This document shows positions 44,359 through 54,249 of a stretch of DNA of 64,000 bases, piece by piece. The stretch is from Natronococcus sp. CG52 (GTDB taxonomy: Archaea; Halobacteriota; Halobacteria; Halobacteriales; Natrialbaceae). The stretch is taken from NCBI RefSeq assembly GCF_023913515.1, contig NZ_CP099392.1, forward strand, positions 310,001 through 374,000, given 5' to 3'. Both the position numbers and the translations under genes were made by a program. Numbering within the stretch: position 1 is the first letter of the stretch; the number at the start of each line of letters is the position of its first letter. The notes beneath the pieces are model-generated. The model was not told the DNA's origin, did not search any database, and saw nothing but the letters and a program-made list of their open reading frames with translations.

Positions 44359-44877
44359 TCGCCCACCTCTCCGGTGGGGGGTCGCGGTCGGTCGCGACCG
44401 ACGCGACGCGCAGTCGGTCTCTCGGTTGGGGTGCGATCGATCATGATTCTCTACCGTTTCGTACGCCTCTCGAGCGTATATACGGGATCCAAGAGCGGTG
44501 CGAAAGTAGTCTTCGGAGGGCCTGAGACGGCCGACGTGGCGCGATACGGGCGCCGTCGAGTCACTTTCACTCCTCCCGATCGAAGACGTTCGCGGCTCTC
44601 GTGCGCCGCGATGGTTCACAGGCGCGTTCTCGGTTCCGGATCGGCACGCGTAGCTACGGAGTCGAGTTCGATGCCGGTTCGCGTGAAGATATTCACCCTC
44701 CCTCGTCGGCGGCGGAATGTGACCCAATAGGATCGAACGGGAACGGCTACGTTCGATCCGCGAGACGCGTCTTTTATGCCGTTTGCTAGCGTCTCGATAC
44801 TGCGAGGACGAGCGTAACGTATCAGATCAACTCGGGTCGGTATCGCGAAGAGCCGCCGGAATTGGCGACGAAATCAC
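44359..44877. other. Intergenic stretch without recognised features
   Basis: 519 bases between the ABC ATPase and the alpha/beta hydrolase, which diverge. It must hold both promoters; no clear TATA box or inverted repeat stands out. No gene is recognised. Confidence 0.4.
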
Positions 44878-45687
44878 ATGACGAAAACCGACGTACACAG
44901 CGATCGAACGGGTATCGTGCGTTCGAACGACGGCACATCCATCGCCTTCGAGCGATCCGGCGAGGGTCCACCGCTGGTCCTCGTCGGCGGCGCACTCACC
45001 GATCGGTCGGCGGGCGCGCCGCTGGCAGCGCATCTGGCGCCGCACTTTACCGTGTACACCTACGACCGACGGGGACGGGGAGAGAGCGGTGACACGGAAC
45101 CGTACGCGGTCGAACGCGAGTTCGACGACCTCGAGGCGATCATCGACGAAGTCGGCGGCTCGGCGTTCGTCTTCGGGATGTCCTCCGGTGCGATACTCGC
45201 CCTCGAGGCCGCGGTTCGCGGCCTCGCCATCGAACGACTGGCACTGTACGAACCGCCGTACCGGGTCGACGAGGGCGCACCCCGACCGCCGCCGGACTTC
45301 GCGACGCAACTCGAGGCCCGTCTCGCAGACGGTCGACGGGGAGACGCGGTCGAACGCTTCCTGACGGAAGCGGTCGGGATGCCCGCCGACGGCGTCGGCG
45401 GGATGCGGAACGGACCGATGTGGCCGGCCCTCGAAGAACTCGCACCGACACTCGTCTATGATCTCACCGTCGTCGGAGACGGCTCGCTGCCGACCGCCCG
45501 GCTGGAATCCGTCGCGGCGCCGACGCTCGTGATGGACGGAACGGAGAGTCCGGCGTGGGCGCGTCACGCGGCGCAAGCGCTCGCGAACGCCCTACCCGAT
45601 TCGCAGTACCGCTCTCTGGAGGGGCAAACTCACGAGGTCACACCGGACGCCCTCGCTCCCGTGGTAGCGGAATTCTCGGACGATTGA
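44878..45687 (+). CDS. Alpha/beta hydrolase
   Basis: 269 residues with a canonical fold. The oxyanion region GPPLVLVGGALTDRS precedes YTYDRRGRGESGD. The nucleophile elbow is FGMSSGAILAL (Ser near 103), the acid is in LVMDGTESPAW and the His is in EGQTHEV near 251. It is an esterase or lactonase-like member; the substrate is unknown. It is divergent from the drug-exporter genes. Confidence 0.88.
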   Translation: MTKTDVHSDRTGIVRSNDGTSIAFERSGEGPPLVLVGGALTDRSAGAPLAAHLAPHFTVYTYDRRGRGESGDTEPYAVEREFDDLEAIIDEVGGSAFVFGMSSGAILALEAAVRGLAIERLALYEPPYRVDEGAPRPPPDFATQLEARLADGRRGDAVERFLTEAVGMPADGVGGMRNGPMWPALEELAPTLVYDLTVVGDGSLPTARLESVAAPTLVMDGTESPAWARHAAQALANALPDSQYRSLEGQTHEVTPDALAPVVAEFSDD

Positions 45688-45936
45688 GGGGGTTCTCCCT
45701 CGATATCCGCGTCTCGTCGGTCTTCCACCTCACCGATCCGTTGCCGTCCGCTGAACGGTGGCTATTCGCCGGATCACTCGCCCTGTGTCTCGTCTCCCTC
45801 GGCGACGACGTGGCGTTCGCTCGCGAATGGCTGACGGCCGTTCCGCTCGATCGACGCGGTACCGCACACTTGGTCTCGAGGCGGTCGGTATGACCGAGGA
45901 GTCCACGATGACCGAACCTCGGCTCAGACGTCTGGT

Positions 45937-46345
45937 TCAGGAGCCGGCCCCAGTTCCGATACCCCCGACGAGCAGATAGGCAGCGACGAGCGCGATCGCG
46001 AGCACGCCGTCGACGACGGCGACCGACGTGGCACCGACTGCGTCGCTACCGACGCCGAGGAGGAAGACTCGACCGCCGCTTTGTGGAAGATCACCAGCTC
46101 CCAGATCCCGGGATACTGTCCGGGGCGGTAGGCTATAACAACAGGTAGATCCCGGCGAACACTAGGAACCCGAACAGCTGCCAGCTCTCGATGACGAACG
46201 TCTCGGGGTCCGCAACGCGGATGGACGACGCCGTTACGATGAAGGAGACGACCGCGCCGAGCGCGGCGAGTATCAGAACGGCAGTCGCCAGTCTCCGCTC
46301 CCCCGATGAAATCGGTTTCGAACCGCCGGTAGCTGGCTCAGTCAT
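45937..46345 (-). pseudogene. Four-helix membrane protein, frameshifted
   Basis: From the ATG at 46345: MTEPATGGSKPISSGERRLA, TAVLILAALGAVVSFIVTAS, ESWQLFGFLVFAGIYLLL and a stop at 46133. Shifting frame by one base gives VIAYRPGQYPGIWELVIFHK and AAVE. A second one-base shift gives VFLLGVGSDAVGATSVAVVD, GVLAIALVAAYLLVGGIGTG and AGS, ending at 45937. Joined, it is a coherent protein of about 130 residues. Two single-base losses explain it. Confidence 0.65.
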
Positions 46346-46499
46346 GGAATCCCTGCGCTTCGATGCTCGATGCTCATTTCGGTGATCCGACTCCGTCACT
46401 GCTGGCCGCCGGGCGAACCCGTTCGCTGCGGTCGACGGACGCGGCCGTCAGCGTTCGCGGGCCAGGTGAACTGCCTCCCGCATTGGTGAGGGCCAAACA

Positions 46500-46880
46500 C
46501 GGTTGAAGCGGGGAAGCGGCCGCTAAGCAATATGAGTCCGTCCATCGTCATGCAGACTGGCGAACCGGTCAACACCGCCGGCTCGCCAGGCGGACTCCAG
46601 ATCATTACAACGACTGCCCACGCCATTCTCCACGGGATCGCCTACGACCTCGATCCGTTGGACGCAATCGAGGAGCCGAGTATCAACACGACTGACTACC
46701 CACCGATCGGATACGAAACGGGCGTCCCCGACGCTGCGCGCGAGCAAACGGCGGAGTGGGACAGGTCTGAGGCAACGCCCAGACCCACGGAAACGCCCAG
46801 ACCATCAAGACCGACGGCGACGAGTTAATCGGGGGTCGACCCGGCCCGTGACGGTCAAACCGTCGGGTTTGATCGGGGAG
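46500..46880 (+). pseudogene. Gamma-glutamyltransferase C-terminal remnant
   Basis: The plus strand reads PNTVEAGKRPLSNMSPSIV, then GEPVNTAGSPGGLQIITTTA and AILHGIAYDLDPLDAIEEPS, the small-subunit core of gamma-glutamyltransferase (KRPLSxMSPxIV and GSPGG motifs). A second frame holds GNAQTIKTDGDELIG, and the first resumes with GVDPARDGQTVGF near 46,832-46,870, the enzyme's C-terminus. The catalytic Thr and the large subunit are absent. Several shifts show it is a dead remnant. Confidence 0.8.
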
Positions 46881-47140
46881 GCTGCCGTGGACGTGGACAG
46901 AGCGACTAACGAACTACGGAGTGGAACGTCACAGGCTACGGAACTGGGGAATTAGCTGAGACAGGTGATCGAGCAAATCGGAAAAACGATTGGGCCACGG
47001 AGACGGTTGATGTCCTCTGCACACCGAAACGCAATCGGGATCAGTACAGCGTCAGCGTTCCCGGTCGAAACTGACCCGACCCGATCGAGGCTCTGTTGAC
47101 GCGTGGAACGATCACAACCGTCTTGCCCGTCCGAGGTGAA

Positions 47141-47150
47141 TGAACGTTCA
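47141..47150. promoter_or_regulatory. Palindrome at the start of the TetR gene
   Basis: TGAACGTTCA is a perfect 10-base palindrome five bases before the preferred ATG at 47155. Outer bases GGT and ACC extend the symmetry with two mismatches. It is a likely TetR autoregulatory site. Confidence 0.45.
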
Positions 47151-47154
47151 ACCA

Positions 47155-47784
47155 ATGGGATCGATGGACCTCTTCGAGGACGAGCCAGCTAGCACCCGAG
47201 AGGCCATCATGCAGGCCACTTACCGGGCGCTCCGTAAACACGGCTACGCCGGGCTGACGATCCAGCGAATCGGCGACGAGTTCCCGAAGAGCAAGTCGCT
47301 CCTCTATCACCACTACGACGGAAAGGACGCGCTCTTGCTCGAGTTCCTCTCGTTCATGCTCGAGCGCTTCGAGGCGACGATCCCGGATCGCGAGTACGGT
47401 GACGCCCGCGAACACCTCGAGGCGATCCTCGACCACGCGCTCCCGACGGACCTCGATTCCGAGCGGGCGGAGTTCAGGGCCGCGATGGTCGAGCTGCGAG
47501 CGCAGGCTGCGACCGACGAGGCCTACCGCGAGCACTTCACCCGGAACGACCGATTCTTCCGTCGGCGACTCGCCACGGTCGTTCGCCGCGGAATCGAAGA
47601 GGGCGTCTTCCGGGACGTCGATCCGGAACGGGCGGCCGCGATGGTGCTCTCGTCGATCCACGGCGCGATGCAGGAGGAAGCGACGACCGACACCGAGCGG
47701 ACCGCGGCCGTCCGAGAAGAGCTGCGAGCCTACGTCGAGTCTCGTCTACTCGCACCGGACGTCGAACTGGAGGCGATCGAGTGA
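47155..47784 (+). CDS. TetR/AcrR family regulator of the MATE gene
   Basis: 209 residues. The HTH has TREAIMQATYRALRKHGYAG, LTIQRIGDEFPKSKSLLYHH and YDGKDALLLEFL. The helical C-terminus contains HALPTDLDSERAEFRAAMVE and RLATVVRRGIEEGVFRDVDP, typical of efflux regulators. ATG 47155 is preferred because the palindrome lies just before it; an ATG at 47140 overlaps the palindrome. Its stop overlaps the MATE start by 4 bases. Confidence 0.87.
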   Translation: MGSMDLFEDEPASTREAIMQATYRALRKHGYAGLTIQRIGDEFPKSKSLLYHHYDGKDALLLEFLSFMLERFEATIPDREYGDAREHLEAILDHALPTDLDSERAEFRAAMVELRAQAATDEAYREHFTRNDRFFRRRLATVVRRGIEEGVFRDVDPERAAAMVLSSIHGAMQEEATTDTERTAAVREELRAYVESRLLAPDVELEAIE

Positions 47785-49291
47785 GCCGGGATCGCTCGGT
47801 CAACGTCGTCGACGGGGGGTTAGTGTGGCCGCTGATCGTCCTTTCGGTGCCGATCGTCCTCACCAACCTGCTGATGGTCGGCTACAACCTCGCCGACACG
47901 TTCTGGGTCGGGCGCCTCGGTCAGGCGGGCGTCTCCGCGCTGTCGTTCTCGTGGGCGATCATCTTCCTGGTGATCAGCTTCGGGATCGGCTTCAACGTCG
48001 CGGGGACGGTGCTCGTCGCCCAGAACAAGGGCGCCGGCAACCTCGACGGGATCAGCCGGGTCGCCGGCCAGACGGTCACGTTCGTCTTCCTGCTCTCGAT
48101 GCTCATCGCCGTCGTCGGGTTTTTCCTCACGCCCTCGATGCTCCGGCTCATCGGTGCCGAATCGGGGACCCTGGAATACGAGTACGCCCTCGCGTACACC
48201 CGGACGGAGTTCGTCGGAATGCCGTTCATCTTCGCGTTCTTCGTCTTTCAGTCGCTGCTTCAGGGCTGGGGTGATACGCGGACGCCGCTGTACCTCATGA
48301 CGTTCAGCGTCGCGCTCAACGTCGTCATCGATCCGTTTTTCATCCTCGGATTCCAGGATAACGTCGTCTTCGCGTGGTTCGGCCTCGAGGCGCTCGAAGC
48401 CTCCTGTTCGCGCTCACGGGGTTCGACGGCTGGGCTGTGCAGGGCGCGGCGTTCGCGACGATTCTCTCGCGCGGGCTCGCCGCTGGGATCGGAATCTGGC
48501 TGCTGCTCTCGGGATCGGTCGGCATCCAGCTCACCCGGAGCGACTTTCGGCTCCGGATGGAGACGGTCAAACAGCTCGTTACGATCGGGACGCCCGCGAG
48601 CATCGAGATCAGCACCAAGGCGTTCAGCGTGACGATCCTCACCGCGCTGGTCGCGCTGGCCGGCCCGACGGCGGTGGCCGGCTACGGTATCGGGACCCGC
48701 ATCACGTCGATGGTCGTGCTGCCGGCGCTCGGACTCGCCCGCGGCGTCGAGACTCTCGTCGGACAGAACCTCGGCGCCCGGCAGGCCGACCGCGCCAAAC
48801 GCGGTGTGTACGCCGCGGCCGGACTCGTCGCCGGTTGTTTTCTCCTCTTCAGCGTCTTCGTCTACGTTCTCGCCGATCCGATTATCGGTGTCTTCATCAC
48901 TGGATCGGGTGCAACCGAAGTGACGGCGATCGGTGCCGAGTATCTGCGTATCATCTCCCTTTCGTTCGTCTTCCTCGGGGTTTTCTACATCGTGCAGGGC
49001 GCGTTCCGCGGCAGCGGCAGCACCCGGATCGCGATGGGATTCGCGATTATCGGCTTCATCGTTCTCCGCCCGTTGCTCGCCTACGGTCTCGCCGAGCCCC
49101 TGGGAATGGGCGCCACCGGCGTCTTCATCGGCGACGCCCTGACGAACGTCGTCATCGTCGTTCTCGCCGGGCTGTACCTCCTCCGGGGAACCTGGACCGA
49201 CAGCGTGATCGAGGAAGGAGCTGACCCGGAGCCGGAGATCGACGCGGGAGATCACGCAACGCCAGTGAGTGACGGGTTCGAGGACGACTAA
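47781..49291 (+). pseudogene. MATE family efflux transporter, one frameshift
   Basis: Two frames cover a full-length MATE protein of about 500 residues. The first (47781 to about 48400) has SVPIVLTNLLMVGYNLADTF, WVGRLGQAGVSALSFSWAI and QGWGDTRTPLYLMTFSVALN. The second (about 48400-49291) has GFDGWAVQGAAFATILSRGL, AGYGIGTRITSMVVLPALGL, GVETLVGQNLGARQADRAKR and VQGAFRGSGSTRIAMGFAII. The join near 48,400 (GCCTCCTG) lacks one base, probably a C. It exports drugs or metabolites with Na or H antiport and is regulated by the TetR before it. A single indel may be a sequencing error. Confidence 0.87.
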
Positions 49292-49462
49292 CTCCTCGGA
49301 CGGAGTGGAGGAGCGCGTTTGAGCGCCTCATCGCGTCAAAACGGTCTTTTGAAGCGCTTGAATTGCGCATTTTCCGGTTTGAAGGGAAGATCGAACGGTT
49401 GAATTTCGTGAGGGCAGTCCGATCTCGGCCGGCAAGAGCGGTTTTCAACCGACATCGACCGC

Positions 49463-50795
49463 TCACTCGGCAGTTTCTGGAACGGGAACTCTCTCCTCCG
49501 TTTCCACGACGTAGCGGTCGGGCAGTTCCGGTTCGGGCTCCCGGCCGACGGTGAAAAAGCGCTCGGTGCGTGTGAGTTCCTCCGTTGCAGGACTCGGCTT
49601 CGTGATCCGCTCGTAGTCCACCGTCACACCCGCCGGTTCGGCGGCGATGCGAACGGCAGCAAGCTGGTAGGACGGATAGAACACGGGCGGCAGGATGCCG
49701 ATAATCCCGTCCCGACGGTGGAGTCGCTTCAGCCACGTTCCGGTGTTGACCAGTATCCCCCCGTCGGTCTCCTGAATCGACGGTCGGTGGGTGTGACCGT
49801 AGCAGAAGATCGTCGTCTCCGGCTGATCGGCGAAGGTTTCGCGAGCGGATTCTTCGTACGGTGCTTCGGGATCGACGGTCAGATCGGTCTCGAAGATCCC
49901 GAAGCGGTCGACAGTCTTCCGAATGTCCCGTCGGATGAAGTACAACGGGATGCCCACGAGCAACAGCAGGCCGGCGACGGACGCGTTGAGCGCGAGGAAG
50001 AACCAGGCTGCCGTGCCGGCCCTGCCGAACTGGCCGAGAAACGCTTCCGTTCGGTCGACCGGCGCCGACCAGATACCCAGGACGTCCAATCCCGCCAGCA
50101 CGGCGAGGATCGCACTCACGTTGAACAACAGCAAGAAGGGAACCAGCGAGTAGCGCAGCAGCGGGTTCATCTCGCGGTAGAAGTACTTCGAGAGGAGCCA
50201 GACCGGCATCCGTTCGGTCGGCGTGACCGCTTGAACGTCCTTCAGCCAGTTGTACCGCCCGCGATCGGGCTTGGCCCGCCCGGCTCGTCACGAGGGTGTT
50301 GTAGTAGTAGCCGAGCGGCGTCGCGTGGGGATTCCCCCAATCCTCGATCTGGTTGTTGGGATCCTGCTGGTGGCCGTGCTCGAAGTGGATCGCCTGCTCG
50401 CCGACCGGCCGAGAGATCGACTGGTCCTGGATGAGATCGACGTTGTACGCAGCGAATCGCTCCACGTACTCGTCGTAAGCCGCGAGTTCGTGGTCGTGAT
50501 TGCCCGGCAACAGCGTGATCGGAATATTCTCGCCGGTCGCACGGAACTGTTCGAACAGCTTCGGATACGTTTCTTCGAGCACGTCGAACTTCTCGATACC
50601 CTGGGACTTCGTAAACTCCCAGAGCCCGAACGCGTCACCGTTGATGATCAACTCGGCGTTCTCGTCAGTTGTCTCCAGGCGCTCGAGAAACGCGAGTAGT
50701 TCTTCGATAAACTCGACCTCTTCGAGCTGTTCGTCACCGCCGATGTGAAGGTCACTGATTACGTAATAGACCCGATCATCGGTGTCGTTGCCCAT
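49463..50795 (-). pseudogene. Metallophosphoesterase with two membrane helices, one frameshift
   Basis: The first frame has YVISDLHIGGDEQ (D15 and H17 of the first metal motif), INGDAFGLWEF, LLPGNHDHELAAYDEYV and FEHGHQQDPNNQ, as in calcineurin-like phosphoesterases. Near 50,280 the frame changes by one extra base. The second frame reads AKPDRGRYNWLKDVQAVTPT, then two membrane helices (LRYSLVPFLLLFNVSAILAV and AAWFFLALNASVAGLLLLVG), and ends with CYGHTHRPSIQETDGGILVN. All metal ligands are present across the two frames. The extra G may be a sequencing error. Confidence 0.85.
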
Positions 50796-50873
50796 CGTCT
50801 CCAGACCTTACGGCCATCTCAAAAAGGTATTGTCTTCTCCGTCGATTCCTGTCGTCCGAACAACTGGTTAGCG

Positions 50874-51839
50874 TTACTCGTGAATGCCCATCGCGCTAAT
50901 CTGTTCCTGATATCGGTTCCGGATGGTGACCTCGGTTACCTGGGCGACGTCGGCGACGTCCCGCTGTGTCTTTTTCTCGTTGCACAGGAGTGCGCTCGCG
51001 TAGATTGCAGCCGCGGCGTATCCGGTCGGTGATTTGCCCGACAGCATCCCCTGTTCGGCGGTGGTCTCGATGATTTCGTTCGCTTTCGACTGTACTTCTT
51101 CGGAAAGCTCAAGCTCGGAGCAGAAGCGAGGCACGTACTTCTTCGGATCGACGGGTTCCATCTCGAGACTGAGCTCCTGCGAGATGTATCGGTACGTGCG
51201 ACCGATCTCCATCCGATCGACGCGCGAGACCGCCGCGACTTCGTCCAGCGACCGCGGGATCCCCTCCATACGACAGGCCGCGTACAGCGTGCTCGTGGCA
51301 ACGCCCTCAATCGAGCGTCCACGGATGAGGTCCTCCTTGAGCGCGCGTCGGTAGAGCACGCTCGCAACTTCTCGGACGGACCGGGGAACGCCCAGGGCGG
51401 AGGCCATTCGATCGGTTTCGGAGAGCGCAAACTGAAGGTTTCGCTCGCCAGCGTCCTTCGTCCGAATGCGCTCCTGCCACTTGCGCAGCCGACTCATTTG
51501 ATTCCGTTTCTCCGAGGAGAGGGAGCGTCCGTAGGCGTCTTTGTTCTTCCAGTCGATCGTCGTGGTGAGACCCTTATCGTGCATCGTCTGGGTCGTTGGC
51601 GCCCCGACGCGGGATTTGCTGTCCCGCTCCGATTGATTGAACGCCCGCCACTCGGGTCCGTGATCGATAGCCTCCTCCTCGAGGATCAGCCCGCAGTCTT
51701 CACAGCTAATTTCGCTCCCGTCCGAGCTCCTAATGAGTGTGCTCGAATCACATTCTGGACAGGTCTGAACACCCTTCTGCTCAGTTGTTTCCCGTTCTGT
51801 CTCATCCTCCTTCTCCCGCTGGCGAGTCGGGCGTTTCAT
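50874..51839 (-). CDS. tfb: Transcription initiation factor B (TFB, archaeal TFIIB)
   Basis: 321 residues. The zinc ribbon has C27, C30, C46 and C49 (CPEC and CEDC). The B-finger region is [20 protein letters not shown]. Two cyclin-like repeats follow: [40 protein letters not shown] and [20 protein letters not shown], then [40 protein letters not shown] and [20 protein letters not shown]. It brings RNA polymerase to TBP-TATA complexes. Haloarchaea have several TFBs. A TATTTAA box lies about 35 bases upstream. Confidence 0.95.
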   Translation of the reverse strand: MKRPTRQREKEDETERETTEQKGVQTCPECDSSTLIRSSDGSEISCEDCGLILEEEAIDHGPEWRAFNQSERDSKSRVGAPTTQTMHDKGLTTTIDWKNKDAYGRSLSSEKRNQMSRLRKWQERIRTKDAGERNLQFALSETDRMASALGVPRSVREVASVLYRRALKEDLIRGRSIEGVATSTLYAACRMEGIPRSLDEVAAVSRVDRMEIGRTYRYISQELSLEMEPVDPKKYVPRFCSELELSEEVQSKANEIIETTAEQGMLSGKSPTGYAAAAIYASALLCNEKKTQRDVADVAQVTEVTIRNRYQEQISAMGIHE

Positions 51840-52152
51840 CAGTCAACTGTAGAAAGTCGCCCGAGACGGTTAAATACTTGGAGCAATCGGCCAGGTAAAG
51901 AGTTGAATACGCACGGCTTCTATACCGATAAAATGAGACTGTTGATCCTACTTAAATCCGTCTATGAGACGATACCGGGCCGGCTTCGACGCTCGCACGC
52001 TCGCTGAGAATCGATGCGTGTTCACCGAGGTGTCGTTCGAGAACTGTATCCCCTCGAGCGGTCCGGTCCGCGGATCGAGCGCGGAGAGGGCTCAACAGCA
52101 GAGTCGAGCCTCTTTGGTGGTGACGGTTATCCACCGGTCGTGTTACGGACGG

Positions 52153-52280
52153 CTATAGTAACCACTGAAACGGGTTCCACACCGATCGCACTGTCCGCGG
52201 TTCTCGCTTGCTTCGCTCGCTCCGACCCGCGCTCCCGTCGTGCGATTTGGTGTGCACCGACTTTCAGTGGCGACTACAAG
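52153..52280. mobile_element. Palindromic miniature element, copy 2 (MITE-like)
   Basis: 128 bases from CTATAGTAACCACTGAAA to TTTCAGTGGCGACTACAAG. The ends are imperfect inverted repeats of about 18 bases. The core CCACACCGATCGCACTGTCC to GCTCCCGTCGTGCG is the exact reverse complement of the core of copy 1, so the two lie in opposite orientation. It has no coding capacity and is followed at once by a row of hairpins. Confidence 0.75.
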
Positions 52281-52331
52281 AGAGGCCCCACAGCCAGCAT
52301 CCGCGAACAAAGTGAGTGGCTTCCCGCCGAA

Positions 52332-52460
52332 GCGGACAAAGTCCGCGAAGACGGCCCTTTTAGCGTAGATTTTTGGGCCCAGCGCGGAACCGAGGTTCCG
52401 ATCGAAGTCGTTCGAGACGGCGAAGCCGTCTCGTGATGACGAGAGACCGAAGGTCTCTCG
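52332..52460. other. Row of four perfect small-loop hairpins
   Basis: Within 129 bases: GCGGAC-AAA-GTCCGC (52332), CGGAACC-GA-GGTTCCG (52385), CGAGACGGC-GAA-GCCGTCTCG arms of 9 (52413) and CGAGAGACC-GAA-GGTCTCTCG arms of 9 (52440). The last two share a GAA loop and are 27 bases apart. A short open frame spans part of it but has no family likeness. It may be a structured RNA, a processing or termination region, or remains of a mobile element. Confidence 0.5.
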
Positions 52461-52700
52461 AACCACGAGGAATCCCGAGGCGAAAAAGGTACGCGCGCGC
52501 ATGAAATATCTGCTTCGGACAAAATCACGGCTGTGCAAGGGGATTTCAACGAGATCATAGATCCCTCAGTAACGTCCAGTTTTTCGGAACTGGGAGGTGA
52601 TTCGAGACGGAGATAACGGAAGCGTCGGGTTCTTCAGCGATCCTGTGAAGAGTCGTGGGTTTGACGTTAAACGTACCGCGGCCGCCGGACCACAGGAATG

Positions 52701-53573
52701 TCAAACTGCGATGAGCGCTACTCCGACGACAGCCAGGACGGCAGCGACGAGCCGAAGTCGAAAGTATCGCTCGCCGAGGAGGATCCCGCCGAGAACGACG
52801 GCGATGATCGCCTGCGTATTGATGATCGGAGAGGCGATACTCGCCGGCAGCACTGCAAATGCGAGCGTCGTTACGTGCTCGCCGAGCGCGACGATCGCGC
52901 CCCCGGCGGCCAGTTTGGGAAGGTCCCCTCGAATCGCCGTCGGCGGATTTCTGACCGCGCTCGGGAAGAGAACGACCGCGACGCCGAACAGCAGTATCGG
53001 GACCCAGAGCGTTCCCGGGATGGCGAGTTCCTGTAGCGAGACCCGTTTTCCGAGGTCACTGACCGCGTAGCACATCGCACTCAGCAACGCGAGCTGTGCG
53101 GGCCGTGAGCGTGCAGCCTTGATGAACGGCTGGAAGAACCCGCCAGGGTCGTAGTTCGCGACGTACACCGCGAGCGTCGCGACGAGGACACCGACGACCT
53201 GTAGCCGTGTGAGAAATTGGCCGAGCAAAACGATCTCGAGCGGGAGGACGAACATCGGGACGATCTTGTTGATCGGCGCCACGTACGAAACGTCTCCGTC
53301 GTCGATCGCCTGCAGGAACAACACGAACGCGACGGCGGTCATGACCACTGTGAGGGCGACGATACCCAGTTCGAAGAGACCCATGCCATCGAACAGGTTC
53401 CTCGAGAACTCCGTCTGCGTGATCACGACCGGAAGGTACCAGGTGATCGCGAACGCGTTGAGGAGCACAGTTAGTGCCGCCGGCGGATAGCCGGAAAACG
53501 ACCGCTTCAGCACGTAAATGTAGAAGCCCCAGACGAAGGCTGCAACGATCGCAAAGCCGACACCAGCGTCCAT
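52701..53573 (-). CDS. EamA / DMT superfamily transporter
   Basis: 290 residues in ten helices, as two EamA repeats of five helices. The first repeat opens MDAGVGFAIVAAFVWGFYIY and ends AVYVANYDPGGFF. The second holds ALLSAMCYAVSDLGKRVSL, ASIASPIINTQAIIAVVLGG and ILLGERYFRLRLVAAVLAVV, the usual ending of the family. Possible roles are metabolite or amino acid export; the substrate is unknown. The gene is intact and monocistronic. Confidence 0.87.
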   Translation of the reverse strand: MDAGVGFAIVAAFVWGFYIYVLKRSFSGYPPAALTVLLNAFAITWYLPVVITQTEFSRNLFDGMGLFELGIVALTVVMTAVAFVLFLQAIDDGDVSYVAPINKIVPMFVLPLEIVLLGQFLTRLQVVGVLVATLAVYVANYDPGGFFQPFIKAARSRPAQLALLSAMCYAVSDLGKRVSLQELAIPGTLWVPILLFGVAVVLFPSAVRNPPTAIRGDLPKLAAGGAIVALGEHVTTLAFAVLPASIASPIINTQAIIAVVLGGILLGERYFRLRLVAAVLAVVGVALIAV

Positions 53574-53666
53574 TACTCGGCTGGAGGAATGTCCGATACA
53601 TCAGTCGTTCGATCGAGTGATCACTCGGAACTCACCAGCCGCCTATCGCGAGCGGACGCGACGCCA

Positions 53667-54017
53667 TCACTGCGAAACCGGAGCGGCGTCGACGAGTGCA
53701 ACGCGCGTATAGAGGTCGATCACACTGCAGACGAGCACGGCGAGTGGAACGGCCACGTCGATGAACGTCACGCCCTCGAGCCGAACGATGGTGATCACGA
53801 GCGGTTCGACGACCGTGCCGTCGACGAGGAGCGTCCCGGTGCTGAGGAAGACGAGCGCAGCCGCGTACAGTACTGCCCAGCTGAGACCGCGCATCCACTG
53901 ACGGGTGTAACAGTGTCCGACGCCCGGAAAACACACCGCCAGAAGGTACGCTGGCCACGTCTTCACGCGTGCGACGACCGCGAGCGAACGGCTCACCGCG
54001 GGTTGTGTCGTGAGCAT
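53667..54017 (-). CDS. TM2-like small membrane protein
   Basis: 116 residues. WPAYLLAVCFPGVGHCYTRQ and WMRGLSWAVLYAAALVFLS give the TM2-type opening (a PGxGHxYxxxWxRG-like turn). A second half, VAVPLAVLVCSVIDLYTRV, ends in the helix common to this group. Three to four membrane segments are seen. Function unknown. It is 93 bases from the EamA gene, same strand. Confidence 0.75.
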   Translation of the reverse strand: MLTTQPAVSRSLAVVARVKTWPAYLLAVCFPGVGHCYTRQWMRGLSWAVLYAAALVFLSTGTLLVDGTVVEPLVITIVRLEGVTFIDVAVPLAVLVCSVIDLYTRVALVDAAPVSQ

Positions 54018-54249
54018 GGTGCTATCGCCTCCGGAAGGGCGGTAGTCGGTGATCGACGAGGGACGATACGGGTGTGGTCGATGGTGCCTCCATAGAGTCC
54101 GTATCCAGACTCGGCCTCAAAAACGTCAGTCAGACGGGCGTACGACACCGTGCAGGGCGCGGCGGATCGCTATCGAGCGACGCCGGGCGAGACGTCCAAC
54201 GTCGCACGCTGCCGATCCGACGAAAGGAGTGTGCGGCGGCGTGAGTCGC

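Noticed and set aside
48390-48410. Programmed frameshift in the MATE gene
   Set aside because: No slippery heptamer or downstream structure is evident, and similar shifts occur in unrelated nearby genes; decay or sequence error is simpler.
52014-52436. Open frame of 140 codons over miniature element copy 2 and the hairpins
   Set aside because: It runs through a repeat element and has no family likeness; codon content follows the hairpins.
52433-52439. GTGATGA between two hairpins, matching box C of C/D guide RNAs
   Set aside because: No box D, C' or D' at suitable spacing, and the flanks form perfect hairpins instead of the C/D K-turn layout.
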